Of a stretch of DNA of 64,000 nucleotides, positions 11,190-22,350 are shown piece after piece (position 1 is the stretch's first letter; every line of letters begins with the position of its first letter). The translations under genes were made by a program, and so were the position numbers. This DNA comes from Bettongia penicillata ogilbyi. Lineage: Eukaryota > Chordata > Mammalia > Diprotodontia > Potoroidae. The notes below the pieces were generated by a model. The model did no database searches, was not told the DNA's origin, and saw nothing but the letters and a program-made list of their open reading frames with translations. The stretch lies in the NCBI GenBank assembly GCA_023548195.1, contig JAJHZJ010000695.1, positions 434,001 to 498,000 of the forward strand, written 5' to 3'.

Positions 11190-13195
11190 CCTATTTTAGT
11201 TTAATATTTTATTCTTACCAAATTACATGTAAAAACAATTTTACCATTTTTTTCAAATTTTGAGTTCCAACTTTCTTTCTTCTTCCCCATTCCCCATCCT
11301 ACAATAAGAAGGCAAGCAACGCTTTCAGTCATGCAGAAAACATTTCCATGTAAGTCATGTTGTGAAAGAAAATGCAAACAATCCAAGAAAAATAAAGAAA
11401 AAGTATGCTATGTCATTTGGTGCACATGTTTAGTATCCATATTACTTCATTGTCTATGGCACCCTTTAGGAAGATTTAGTTTCCTTCCTTATCTCTTTTA
11501 ATTAGATCTATTTTTGCTTTGTCCAATAGCATGATTGCTACCGCTGTTTTTTGTTTTTTTCTTTTTACTTCAGCTGAAGCATACTTGATTCTTCTCCAGT
11601 CCCTTATCTTTACTCTGTGTGTATCTCTTTGCTTCAAATGCATTTCTGGTAAGTACTATATTGTAGTATCCTGGTTTTTTATCCTCTCTGTTATCCACTT
11701 CTATTTACAGGAGTTTTTATCCCAGTCACAGTTATGACCACTAACTGTGTGTTTCCCTCCATCTTATTTTTTTCTCCTATTTGTCTCTCTCTCCTTTCAC
11801 CGTTTCCCTTCTGAGTAGTGTTTTGATTTTGACCACCATCTCCCCCAATTTTCCTTGCTATCTGTCAATCCTCCCCGTTTATTCACCTCCTTCTCCTCCT
11901 ACTTACATGTAGGGAAGTTATATTTCTATACCCAAGTGATTTTGTAGATCATCCCACTTTGAGCCAATTTTGATTAAAGTTTCATGCAATGCCCATGGCC
12001 CACCCATACCTGTTCTTCTCCATTGTATCATCTCTCATGCCTCCTCATTTTACTTATTCTACCTGTCCCTTCCTTTGGCTCTCAATATAATGTCCTTTTT
12101 CATACCATTTTTTTATATCATCTCTTCAAAGTTGCCCTATACTCCACTCTCTCACTATGTATATTCTTTTTAACTACACCAATAGTGATACAGTTCATAA
12201 AAATTATAAGAATTGTCATCTCAGGTAGAGATTTAAACAATTTAACCTTATTGAGTCATTTATGTTTTCTCTTTCCATTTTACCTTTTTATGCTTATGTT
12301 TAGTCTTGAAAGTAAAAGCAATTTGTTCAGTTCTGTTCTTTTCTTCAAGAAAACTCAAACACCTTCTATTTCATTGAATTATTTTCTGCTGAAAGATTGT
12401 CCTCTCTTTCACCAGGTAGGTAATTCTTGGTTGTAGTCCTAGCTCCTTTGCCTTTTATAATATCATATTCCATGCCCTCAAATCTTTTAATATTGAAGCT
12501 GCTAAATCCTGTGTAATACTGTGACTTTCGGATATATAAATTGTTTCTTTCTGGCTACTTGCAAAGTTTCCTCCTTTATCTGGGAGTTCTAGAATTTGAC
12601 TTCATTCTCATTTCTTTTCCCAATCTTCTATCTCTCTTATTTGATTTTTAAAGCTCTTGGACTTAAGACCAATTGTTTCTAGCTATTTGCAATATTTTCT
12701 CCTTGATCGGGAAGTTCTAGAACATGACTATACTATTCCTAGGAGTTTTTACCTTGGGAACTCTTTCTCGAGGTGACTGGTGGATTCTTTCAATGTCTAC
12801 TTGACACTCTGGTTCCAGGATATTAGGACAGTTTTCTTTACTAATTTCTTGAAGTATGATTTTCCTATTCTTTTTATTGATATGACTTTCAGGTAGTCCA
12901 ATACTCCTTAAATTATCTTTCCTGGATCTATTTTCCAGGTTAGTAGTTTTTCCAATAAGATATTTTAAAATTTCTTCTTTTTTTTATTCTTATGATTTTG
13001 TTTGATTCTTGATGTCTCATGGAATCACTGACTTCCACTTGTCTACTTTCAATTTTAAAAGTTATTTTCTTCAGTTAGTTTTCTTTAACCTCTTTTTTCA
13101 TTTGGCCAGCTTCACATTTTAGGGAGTTCTTTTCTTCAGCAAATTTTTGTGCATCTTTTCCCATTTCTTTGTTCCTTTTTTTTAAAATTTTTTTT
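11190..13195 (-). mobile_element. Second HAL1-type element, opposite orientation
   Basis: On the minus strand, 13195-12200 reads as the same ORF1 as the neighbouring element. It has 'NRSRKDNLRSIGLPESH' in the RRM, 'IERIHQSPRERVPK' after it, and the C-terminal piece. Then comes the 3' UTR (12200-11400) and an L1-like 3' end near 11190 ('ttaccaaattacatgtaaaa' on plus). ORF1 has several stops. A stretch around the end of the RRM is present twice (12541-12600 and 12677-12731). There is no ORF2. Its 3' end faces the 3' end of the other element, about 90 bases away. Confidence 0.7.
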
Positions 13196-13640
13196 TTAAT
13201 GCAAGAGTCTGATGGATCACCTGCTAAGTGGAGCAGTTGGGGCTTGGGAGTGGTTGATGTTACATTGTGCCAGGTGTGTCTGGTGGTTCACCTGGTGTTG
13301 CACTGAGGCCCATGGGGGAACTTCATGCTGGCATCTGGTTATATGCCTGGTGTTGCTCTGAGACAATTGTGGGACCCTTATTCAATATCAGGCATTGTGG
13401 AGGCCTAGTGGCTTCCCTGGTACTTTGCTGAGGTAGGGGCAGAGCTTGGAGATATCTGATGCTGCTGGTACTGCAGGAATCTGACTGCTCATTTGCTTTT
13501 CTCCTGAAGCCCAAGAAGGTGGAGGCAGGGTTGGGAACTGTGTAGCCCATGGGAGTGGGAGCAGAATTGGGAATGGTGTCAGGTTAGGGCTACATGGATG
13601 GGGGATGACTCAATTTTTTATGTATTTTTATTTTCTTCAG
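13196..13640. other. Moderately GC-rich segment, unassigned
   Basis: It follows the N-terminal end of the reversed HAL1 ORF1 after a T-rich stretch, so it may be that element's diverged 5' UTR. Phrases such as 'cctggtgttgc..tgag' recur loosely inside it. The 75-codon frame on the minus strand has no known motif. Confidence 0.35.
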
Positions 13641-13963
13641 TAAAAAAATCATGGGAAATTGTTTTTATTTTTGTTATATATCTACATAACAAAACCTAAA
13701 GCATTTATTCTCTGGGTTTTCACAGAAAATGTTTGTTGACTGCTGTACCAAGCTATTCTCCTGTATTGTAGAAGGGAAATGTTCCTATTTTTTTCTGTGA
13801 TAATCCTACAGCTAGTGACTGGGAGGTCAGAAAGGTGTAGCTACTAGGTAGACAAAGTGTTACAATTGGCATCAGGAAAAATTGAGTTCTCATCCTTCTT
13901 TAGCCACTTACTGTCAGAATAAACATAGCACCTATTTCCTTAGGTTGCTGTTACAATCAAATG

Positions 13964-14101
13964 AAGATTGGACAGCTAGGTCATGCAGTGGAGAGAGCAC
14001 TAGACCTAAAATGAAGGGGACCTGAGCTCAAATATGGCCTCAGACACTTCCTAGCTATGTGGCCTCTATAAATCACAACATCAATTGCCTCTAAAAAGAA
14101 A

Positions 14102-14182
<81 letters not shown>

Positions 14183-14334
14183 GGAAGGAAGGAAGGAAGG
14201 AAGGAAGGAAGGAAGGAAGGAAGGAAGGAAGGAAGGAAGGAAGGAAGGAAGGAAGGAAGGAAGGAAGGAAGGAAGGAAGGAAAGAAGGAAGGAAGGAAGG
14301 AAGGAAGGCAGAAAAAAGAAACTCAAAACAAAAT
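13964..14334 (+). mobile_element. Inserted SINE with GA/GGAA-expanded tail
   Basis: The head 'gacagctaggtcatgcagtgg' and the body 'gagctcaaatatggcctcag' are a typical marsupial SINE. Its A-rich tail has turned into about 70 bases of GA followed by about 130 bases of GGAA (14106-14310). It is flanked by the 8-bp duplication given for the host SINE. Confidence 0.65.
14106..14310. repeat. (GA)n then (GGAA)n polypurine tract
   Basis: Almost pure purine strand of about 205 bases, with one AAAG interruption near 14281. The long open frames over it on both strands are artefacts of the repeat. Confidence 0.95.
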
Positions 14335-14412
14335 ATCAAATGTGGACTGATGTATATGAAGTGCTTTGCAGGATTAAAGCCCTATGTTAATGCTAGCTAT
14401 TGCTATTATCTC

Positions 14413-15085
14413 TACCATGCCATCATTTGTGCCTCTTTTCTCCATGGATAATCTGAGAATGGAGATATCTTTCAATAGAAAGGGCACAGGGAAAAAAAAA
14501 AAAACTTATGGAAAACTTGAAAATTGAAAAGCAACTGTATATATACCTAATGGGAACCTGAAGTGACTTGCTCCATAGAAGACAGGAGGTGAGTTGTAAA
14601 CCAGGTCTTCTTGGCTCCAGGTATGTCACTCTCCAACCTATGTCAAATCAAAAACTTTGGATTTGACAAGAAGAAGCTGAACTTGTAGTATATCTGTGAC
14701 TTATCACAGTATATATTTAGAATGGTCACAGCAGATATATAGGTCAGTGGCAACTGATAGACCATAACATTTTCCTCACAAAGAGTTGTGAGACACAGTG
14801 CATATAGTATATTTTCATATTATAGATAAGGAAACTAATGCTTAAAGGATTAATTGACTTTTACAAGGTTATTCAGAGAGGACTATTAGGTGTCAAGACT
14901 GTTTAGAAAATTGTGCCACAATTACTCTCCTGATTTTATGTAGTGCCTGAATTAATTCTCTATCTGAGATTTTTTACAGACCTAAAATTCTATGATTCTG
15001 CAACTTTTCATTGTTTTAAAAAGCAAGAGTAAAGATCTTCAGAGTCATTGCTTGTTAATAGTTCCAAACCTTTTTAAGAATAAGG
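14413..15085. other. No gene; weak MIR-like traces
   Basis: Traces such as 'gataaggaaactaatgctta' (about 14825) and 'ctaaaattctatgattctg' (about 14985) look like old SINE pieces on the two strands. Nothing else is supported. Confidence 0.4.
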
Positions 15086-15099
15086 GCTTTTGGATTCTG

Positions 15100-15822
15100 C
15101 TTCTTATCTATTAGGTTTTGATATTGTATATGATGGGGATCATCAGAGGTGGGAAGAGGATGTAGATATTGTTCATAAGTACATGTACCATGGAAGAAAG
15201 TTGCTTATCAAAGCATTCATTATTAGATCAATGATGGGAATGCAGAAGACCAGGACAGCACAGATGTGGTATACACAGGTCTGAATGGACTTAAACCACT
15301 CTTCTTAGGATGCACTGACCAGGACTGTGCAAAGATCAGTACGTAGAAGATGAGAATGATAACAGTGTCCAACAGCATAGTACAGATCACTCCTGCTAGT
15401 TCAGAGAAACTGGTATGATGAACATCAGACCAGGCTAGTCAGAGCAGATCCTGGTGTAGACAGAAGGAATTAGAGAGGAAATAGGGGTAACAGTAATGAA
15501 AGAACTTCAGGTGTATAATGGGAGGGGTGATAAATAGGAAACTCCTTCCCAGTATGACCAGCCCAATTTTGATGATCCTAGAATTGGTCAAGATGGTTGT
15601 ATACCTCAGTGGTTTGGAGATGGCAGCAAAGTAGTCAGAAGACATGGTGAGAAACACAGAGGGCTCCATGATTGATAGACCAGGAATGAAGAAGATCTGA
15701 GAGATACAGGCATCCAGGGTGATCTCCTGGCTGAGCCTCCACCGCATCGCCAAAACATGCACAAGTCAGCGAATACCAACATGGCCAAGAAGAGGATGTA
15801 CAGTTGTGATCACATGGAGAAA
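15100..15822 (-). pseudogene. Class I olfactory receptor pseudogene, 5'-truncated
   Basis: Reading on the minus strand, recognisable receptor sequence begins at the end of intracellular loop 1/TM2 ('QLYILFLAMLVFADL', about 15822-15765). After a frameshift it continues as 15762-15439 with TM3 ('ACISQIFF'), a decayed DRY box ('SSDYFAAIS'), 'PLRYTTILTN' in loop 2, and the extracellular-loop-2 cysteine motif 'FCLHQDLL'. A stop follows. Further frameshifted TM5 ('LDTVIILIFYVLI'), TM6 and TM7 ('PPLMIPIIYNIKT') pieces run to about 15100. The N-terminus and TM1 are missing. 'CLHQD' resembles family 51/52 more than the other receptors here, which have HPD or YPD, so it is from a different subfamily. 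Confidence 0.8.
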
Positions 15823-15914
15823 CAGTTTAGCAAAACTAACAAATATATTTTCTCTATTCTACATTATTTTTAACATTTCATATCTATAGGACTCGACTTC
15901 TGCAATATGTGAGT

Positions 15915-16395
15915 GTGTGTATATATACACATACATATACATTCTATGTTGAGGTCTCAATATAAAAATCAGATTTTAAAATGCCACTTTTTAAACTGGT
16001 TGTTCACTGCACAAATATGCCTTTCTTTCTGTAGGTAATGTATAAATATATACACATATACATATATACGTATACAGATGCATATCCTTAGCATATTGAG
16101 AATCACATAAAAAGTGATGTTAACTCTAAATTCATTTCTTCAGAGATTTAATACATACATGTATACACACATATGTCAGACATCATGGAGAATAACAGAT
16201 ACTCTAGTGAAAGAACATTAATGGAATGAAACATTAAGTAACATGAGAAAATGTGCCAGCACTAATACCAAGATATATATACATATACATATACTAGATA
16301 TGTGTAAACATGTATATATATATATATATATCTGTGCATATGTATGAATGTGTATATGCATATACACATATACGTACACACACACACACTGACTC
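15915..16395. repeat. TA/CA/TG-rich tract
   Basis: Alternating purine-pyrimidine runs (tatatatac, acatatac, cacacaca) are scattered through this stretch, densest at 16260-16390. Confidence 0.7.
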
Positions 16396-18325
16396 AATAG
16401 CTACCTTTTAATGCTTTTGCAATAGAAATTCTTGATCAAGATTACATTGAACTAGATCATCTCTGAGGTTGCTTGCTCTTATCCTTGGTTATCTTTGTAT
16501 ACTGGGATTAGAAGCAGACACAAGAAATAAGACAGATATCATTTTACCCCTCCAATCTCATTAGCCAAATCACAAATCAATGTCAAATGCTCATGAAGAG
16601 GACTCCAGTTCATCAAGAAAAGACAATTTAAAGAAAAAAAAAAGATATTCAGTATCTTCTGTGTGAAAGGGCAGGCTATAGTCAACATAACTGAAAAAGA
16701 CCCCATTCAACATTGTTAAAATAAAAATGATAGATGATTAAAGGGATGTTTACTTATGTGGAATAACTCTTTCCATAATGTTTAATTAGCCCCAAAATGC
16801 TACATAAACATGACTTATTTTTGTCCACTGTTATTCCTTTATGATGGTAAGTTCATGAGGTAATGCGGGTGAGAACAGCTGTTCGAAGTTTTAGAAGAAG
16901 GATGCTGGAGTGAGCTCTGCTTGCATTGTCTTGTTTGGGTGTTTTGTTTTGTTTTTACTTTTCCCTCTGGTGAATGCTTCACTCTCAAGAGCAAGTCCTA
17001 GAAACATTCTTCCCTTGGGTAGCTGGAGCACAGCTGCCTCGCTGTCACATTCATTTTCCATGTCATAAATACATTGCTTCTGCTTCTGCACTCTAAGCCC
17101 TGAATCTTTCAGTTCAAGGGATAGAGTTTGCAATTGGAGAGAGATTTTGCAGCTGAGCTCCCTTGATGAAAGGGAGCACAAATTTCATGGTGAGTTTTGT
17201 CAGTCCTTGAGAAATGCAGCTTAAGACTAAAGCCAGGGAGCATTGAATGGAGAAGAGGAAGGAGAGGGCAGGGACAATAGAAAGACTGAAAGATTCTCCT
17301 GATGTTGGCAGTGAGTCCAAGATTTTTGTTGGAGACTGATCAGTACTGAGGAAGGGGATAGTCAGAAGGGAAGACAGGTAAAACAGTCCTTGTTCAACTC
17401 ATTCTGAGCCCTTTTCTTATCTTTCTAGGTCCTATCTAATATTTTCTCATGGGGGGAATCTTTTTTTCCTCACCTTTCTCTAGACACTCACAGTTGTAAA
17501 CACATGTGCACATGCACACACCGCTGGAATGAGAAAAGAAGTCTGCCTTCCTAGGCATCTTTATTTCCACATGAAATATTATTTTAAAATTTAAAAAAAA
17601 TACAAAATTTGCTTCTCCTACAGGATAAGTTTGATTATTCATTTAGCAAAATATCCTGAGAACTTATTATGAATTTGATCCTGCTAGTTTTTTCTAGCGG
17701 TAAAAGGAGAAGTCATGTCCCTGCCTTTGAAGAGGTCACACAGTTCAAGTGTTAAGAGAAAACCCAGCTACATGAAACCAATGGAGGGCATAAAAGGAAC
17801 AACAGTGTTTGCTAAATTTCATTTAAGTGTCAGTGCCAGCATAATCACCTTGCTTTGGGATAGACCACTGTCTTACAGTAGTCATGGAAGGCTTCTTGGA
17901 GGAAGAGGGATATAAGGCAGGCTTCAACGGAGACAAGAAACATCTGAGTGAAGAATTGTTTTGGAGAGTAACACAAAGGATGTGATAGGGGCACTTGGGA
18001 AAATTAAGAATGAAGCATATATTTTAAGGATCAAGAAGATATGGGATTTAAAAGGGTCACATTAAGGAGAAAGGGCTTCTTTATCAGATGGGAGGAGTTT
18101 AGACAGTAGAAATGGGTAAAAATTCATGTCTCTATATGATGTGGGTTATGTGGCCTAGTAGAGCCACAAGACACATCAGGCATTGATTGTTTCTAGATTG
18201 TCTGAGAAAGCTGTTTCTTATGAAATACGAACTTCAAAGGGAGACTAGAATTCTTGAATAGCCTTGGAATTTCATCCTCTATGGCAAGTGATCTGACATG
18301 CACATAGTCTTGACAAGGAGCATGA
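16396..18325. other. No supported gene
   Basis: Intergenic. The 17690-18240 part ('gaagaggtcacacagttcaa', 'cttcttggaggaagaggg') resembles an old interspersed repeat also present at 48905-49390 and 30460-30745, family not named. Open frames of 60-96 codons here have no receptor or enzyme motif. Confidence 0.4.
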
Positions 18326-18329
18326 TAAG

Positions 18330-18545
18330 AGTAATAACTAAACTTTACATTGTATTTTATATAATTTCATCTTTACCATGACATTATGAGGGAGATAGTT
18401 TTACTATTTAACTGATGGGGAAACTGAGGCTCAGAGAGTTAAATGATTTACCCATGATTAAATGACTAATGTGTATCAGTGGCATAACATGAATCCAGTT
18501 CTTCTTGATTCAGTGTCCAACATTTTAACCCTATGCTATGCTGAA
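18330..18545 (-). repeat. MIR-type SINE, antisense
   Basis: Contains 'gatggggaaactgaggctca', 'gagagttaaatgatttaccc' and 'gaatccagttcttcttgatt', the reverse complement of the SINE core. Confidence 0.75.
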
Positions 18546-18749
18546 GAAAATGAAGCTAGTTAGTTATGGTGATGATAATACTACTCCTAGTATTAATAAT
18601 TATGAAATGGATGGGGATATTATTATTATGCAAGTGATGTTGGTGGACATGATGAAGAAAGGAAGGAGGAGTAGAGTATGGAGATAGCAGAGGCATTCCT
18701 ACAGTACTCTGTATGAACAAACAGAGCTAGGAAGAGTGTATGTTTGTGT

Positions 18750-18777
18750 GCATGTGCATGTGTGTGTGCATGTGTGA

Positions 18778-18811
<34 letters not shown>

Positions 18812-18812
18812 G
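18750..18812. repeat. (TG)n microsatellite
   Basis: Interrupted TG run becoming pure at 18780-18808. Confidence 0.9.
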
Positions 18813-19805
18813 CATGAATTGAGAGGCATAAGTACGAGGGGGCAACCAGGGGATTGAAAAGTAGGTGATCTTTTTGAACTCTTGTCCCTGACCATATTTC
18901 TTCCCCATCAAGAGACTCTTGAGCAGAGAGCCTAAGTTCCCAGAGTTTCCCTTCATATGGGGGGAGGTGGTGGTGAGGGGATATCCCAAAATCTTTCTCC
19001 CTCTACTCAAGTAGGTTCCCAGGATCTCTCTCCCTACAGGTTCACAGTCAAGTTCTCCACATCCATGATTTGAAAGGACATTTAATATTTTCATGATGTT
19101 AGCCCTAGATAACAAAATTCTTAATTATAGTTTTGTGTTTGTAATAGCCCCTATGTCTCAGATCATACTACTTAACATCATTGATTTTCTGTATGCAAAA
19201 GACTTATGCATGTACAAAAGGATTTAATTTTCTCTTACTTATCTCTCAGGAGGCAGAACTAGGAATAATGGGTTGAAGTTGTAATGAGGCAGATTTAAAT
19301 TGTTATGTCAAGCAAATCGTTCTAACAATTAGAGCAGTCTTAAAATAGAATTGAGTTGTGTCAGAAGGGTTCTTCTTTAGTGAATGGCCACCAAGCAGAG
19401 CTTGTACTATCACTTTTTAGAAATACTGTGGAAGGGTTTCTTATATTCATATAGGCTGCACTAGATGGCATTTGAGTCGTTTGTAACTCTTATATTCTAT
19501 GACTGGTCTATGACTGGTCTCTTCAATTTCTTGAAATAGCATGCTTGGTTTACATCCAAAGATAGGTTTACTTCTTGGTCTTGATCTCTCCATCTTTGTG
19601 CTGTTTCAAAGCTTTGGTCCACAGATAGTCTACCTCCTGTTTCACCATTCTCAATCCAAACAAACAACTTTTCTCTTTCCTTCTGTCTTTGAAAAAGTTA
19701 CAGACAATTCTTAGCATCTAGTCATTTTACTTGAAGAATCCTGGAATTGATTGTTTTCCATTGTGGAGCTACACACAGAGCCTCCTTCTAACTCATTTAC
19801 CATGT
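18813..19805. other. Upstream region of receptor 1
   Basis: No gene seen. A degraded MIR piece lies near 19455-19500 ('ggctgcactagatggcattt'). If the receptor has an untranslated first exon and promoter, they would lie here or further upstream. I see no secure TATA box or other promoter element. Confidence 0.4.
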
Positions 19806-19810
19806 TGTTT

Positions 19811-19821
19811 CTCCCCTATAG
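19811..19821 (+). promoter_or_regulatory. Splice acceptor before receptor 1 coding exon
   Basis: 'tttctcccctatag' ends at 19821, making an exon that begins 21 bases before the ATG. Similar acceptors precede the other three full-length receptors. Confidence 0.55.
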
Positions 19822-19825
19822 GATA

Positions 19826-19846
19826 ATGGCCTGGCAGTATATATGA
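19826..19846 (+). other. Six-codon upstream ORF overlapping the receptor start
   Basis: ATG at 19826 opens MAWQYI and stops at TGA 19844-19846. That TGA overlaps the receptor ATG (19843-19845) as ATGA. If the upstream splice acceptor is used, this uORF lies in the mature mRNA. Confidence 0.5.
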
Positions 19847-20814
19847 CTCGGTTTCCAAAGAGTCACTATGTGTTAAATTTGAATAGTAGCCCATTTCAGC
19901 CACCCTTCTTCCTCCTGACAGGCATCCCAGGATTGGAGGCAGCACATATCTGGATCTCTATCCCTCTGTGCATTATGTACATGATTGCTCTACTTGGGAA
20001 TTGTATCATTCTCTTCATCATTAAGACCACTCCTAGCCTTCATGAACCTCAGTACATCTTCTTGTCCATGTTGGCAGCTACAGATGTTGGCCTGTCTATA
20101 TCCACTTTGCCAACAGTGCTCAATATCTTCCTTTTGAACCACCGAGAGATAGAGTTCCACTGCTGCCTGGCACAGATGTTTTTCATCCATACCTTTTCCT
20201 CCATGGAATCTGCCATCCTATTGGCTATGGCCTTGGATCGCTTTGTGGCCATCCGAAATCCATTACACTACACTATGATTCTTACTCATCCTCGGATTAT
20301 TGGGATGGGACTAGTGGCTATTTTGAGGGGTGTAGCACTGATGGCACCCTTGCCTATCCTGCTCAAACGTCTACCCTTCTGCAAGAATGTCATCCTCTCT
20401 CATGGTTATTGCTACCATCCTGATGTCATGAAGCTGGCCTGTGGACCTGTCAAGGTCAACGTAATCTATGGGCTGGCACTTGTTCTTTGTTCTTTTGGAG
20501 TTGACTCTGTGTTCATTGTTGTCTCCTATGTCCTAATCCTGAAGACAGTTGTGAGCATTGCTTCAAGTGAGGGCCGCCTTAAGGCCCTCAACACTTGCAT
20601 CTCCCACATAGTCACAGTCCTTATCTTCTATGTGCCACTCATTATTCTGGCCCTAATTCACAGATTTGGTACATTCACTTCACCTCTCTTTCATGTCACT
20701 ATGGCAAACCTTTTCCTCTTCCTAACCCCAGTCCTAAATCCTCTTGTCTATAGCTTTAAAACGAAACAGATCCGCTTTGCAATGCAGAAAGTATTCATGA
20801 GAAGAGTCAGTTGA
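19843..20814 (+). CDS. Class I olfactory receptor, family 51-like (receptor 1)
   Basis: An odorant-sensing GPCR, expected in the ciliary membrane of olfactory neurons. The 323-residue frame is complete in one exon. Visible in order: an N-glycosylation site NSS at 14; 'GIPGLE' at 28-33; GN in TM1 (52-53); 'SLHEPQYIF' before TM2; TM3 with conserved Cys 107/108; DRF (132-134) for DRY and 'NPLHYTMILTH' in loop 2; extracellular-loop-2 cysteines at 180, 190 and 200 with 'CYHPDVMKLAC'; SY at TM5; 'KALNTC' at TM6; and NPLVY (299-303) in TM7. Length and motifs are normal for the family. The first ATG is chosen because no other Met lies before TM1 and a splice acceptor lies 21 bases upstream. A candidate ATTAAA poly(A) signal is at 20848. 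It is about four-fifths identical by eye to the pseudogene at 49787. The ligand is unknown, and the family 51 subfamily is not assigned. Confidence 0.95.
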   Translation: MTRFPKSHYVLNLNSSPFQPPFFLLTGIPGLEAAHIWISIPLCIMYMIALLGNCIILFIIKTTPSLHEPQYIFLSMLAATDVGLSISTLPTVLNIFLLNHREIEFHCCLAQMFFIHTFSSMESAILLAMALDRFVAIRNPLHYTMILTHPRIIGMGLVAILRGVALMAPLPILLKRLPFCKNVILSHGYCYHPDVMKLACGPVKVNVIYGLALVLCSFGVDSVFIVVSYVLILKTVVSIASSEGRLKALNTCISHIVTVLIFYVPLIILALIHRFGTFTSPLFHVTMANLFLFLTPVLNPLVYSFKTKQIRFAMQKVFMRRVS

Positions 20815-20854
20815 GCCGAGAAGTCCATTGTTATCTTTGGAACATAAATTAAAC

Positions 20855-22030
20855 ATGTTCCTGGTTATCAGTCCACTGATCTCTGTGTCTGTGATGTAAG
20901 CTTCATTTTCCTAGATTTTAGTTTCTGAGTTTAAATTTCATGAGTCTGCTTATTTCCTCCAACATTTTTTTAATCTATATTTGGCCTATGCTGCTATTAG
21001 CTGGATATCTAAAGGCTGCTTGTATCTGAAAGTAGTTCTTACTCTTGACCCTTTATTATGGCCTGAACAACCAGGATTCCCAGGGGTAAGGTCATCTTTG
21101 AAACACAGACTATAACATCTTTCCCTTTAATGATAATTTCTTTAAATTAAAATATTTTTAAAGCAGTTAATAATTTATTAAAGATTGCTATATTTTGGTA
21201 AATGCTCACTTTAGAGCAAGGTATAAATACATATAATACTCTAGACAGAATTATTATAAATTTAACTCTTTTCTACCATTGATTTACATAACACTGTTTT
21301 TCCCTATGTGCAAGTGGATCACACTTTGAAGGCATGAAAGAATAAGGAGCCACTCAGCCTCTTAAGCAATGACTAAGGTCACACACACACACACACACAT
21401 ACACACACAAGAATTAGAATTTTTACCAAATGTGAAATGAATTATTGCCAATAGATAAGTCATTCTTCAATCAGTTGCCCATAGATGTGGGCAGAATATC
21501 AGTTTATTAAGAGGAAAATGAGAATTCATATAAAGTTGAACAATAAAACAAAAATAATAAAAGATATGGAATGTTATTAAAAATTTTGTTCTAACTATTC
21601 AAATAAGTTGTTGGTGGAGAAAAAATTAAATATAAGATATGGAAAGTAAAAGGACACAGATATTAGCTATAACAATTTCATATAGAAGTTTAATTTTACT
21701 GATGTAAATTGCCATAATATGAATCTTTTAAATGATGTTACAGGTTTTGGAGAGGTTATGAAATGATCAAATTAATATTTAAAAATATCTTAGTAAGTGT
21801 AAAAAGTCTTTCTGACCAAGTGAATAGATTTAGTATCTAAGGATAGCACATTATAATAAAAATTCATTTGTAAATTTTACAAAGAAGCATTTTGCAAGAC
21901 TCTGAGCATTATTATCTCATAGAATATAAAAGTGGATGGTTAAAAATGTTTATTTTAAATATTTCTTAGTATAAACCTCTACCAGCAAAACAGCCAAAAT
22001 ATTTTTAGAGAGTTCTACATAACTAATCAA
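20855..22030. other. No gene; one CA microsatellite
   Basis: AT-rich intergenic DNA with (CA)n at 21378-21410. No receptor fragments on either strand. Confidence 0.5.
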
Positions 22031-22350
22031 CACATCAACCAAATATGAAGTTATGTGCCATTATATTTGTGCACAGAATTTGTTCAGCCATTCACAATCT
22101 ATACACAAGTACTCTTCCTCCCCCCCAATCCTTTGCCAGTATAGAAAATGCTGCTATAAATACTTGATGTATATGGGACCTTTTTTTATCATTGATCCTC
22201 TGGGATATATACTTAGCAATGGAATTTCTAAGCTGAAAAAAAAAAAGCATGTACATTTTTGTGACTCTATCAGCATATTGCTTAACTAAACTACATATTT
22301 CAGAATGATCATTATCAATTCACATTTCCTCTGCACTTTTTCATAACCTC
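22030..22350 (-). mobile_element. L1 3'-region fragment, antisense
   Basis: Reads 'aatttgttcagccattcaca', 'gctgctataaatacttgatg' and 'ctctgggatatatacttag' on plus. These are the reverse complement of the segment just after L1 ORF2 seen in sense at 37150-37330 and 63900-64000. Confidence 0.7.

Larger units (their letters stand above)
13820..14412 (+). repeat. Old SINE split by a younger SINE
   Basis: The outer copy reads from 'gtgtagctactaggtagac' up to 'gttacaatcaaatg' at 13963. It resumes at 14343 with 'tggactgatgtatatgaagtgctttgcagg' (split here as seen), the normal 3' half of such SINEs. The 8-bp phrase ATCAAATG stands on both sides of the insert (13956-13963 and 14335-14342) and fits a target-site duplication. 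Confidence 0.6.

Noticed and set aside
11984..12436. 150-codon open frame on plus
   Set aside because: It is the wrong strand of the reversed HAL1, covering its 3' UTR and ORF1 end.
14085..14390. Open frames of about 80-100 codons on both strands made of ER, GRKE, PSFL or SL repeats
   Set aside because: They are translations of the GA/GGAA microsatellite, with no stop codons possible in it.
19990..20252. Minus-strand open frames inside receptor 1 (and similar ones inside receptors 2, 3 and the pseudogene)
   Set aside because: Shadows of the receptor coding sequence with no motifs of their own.
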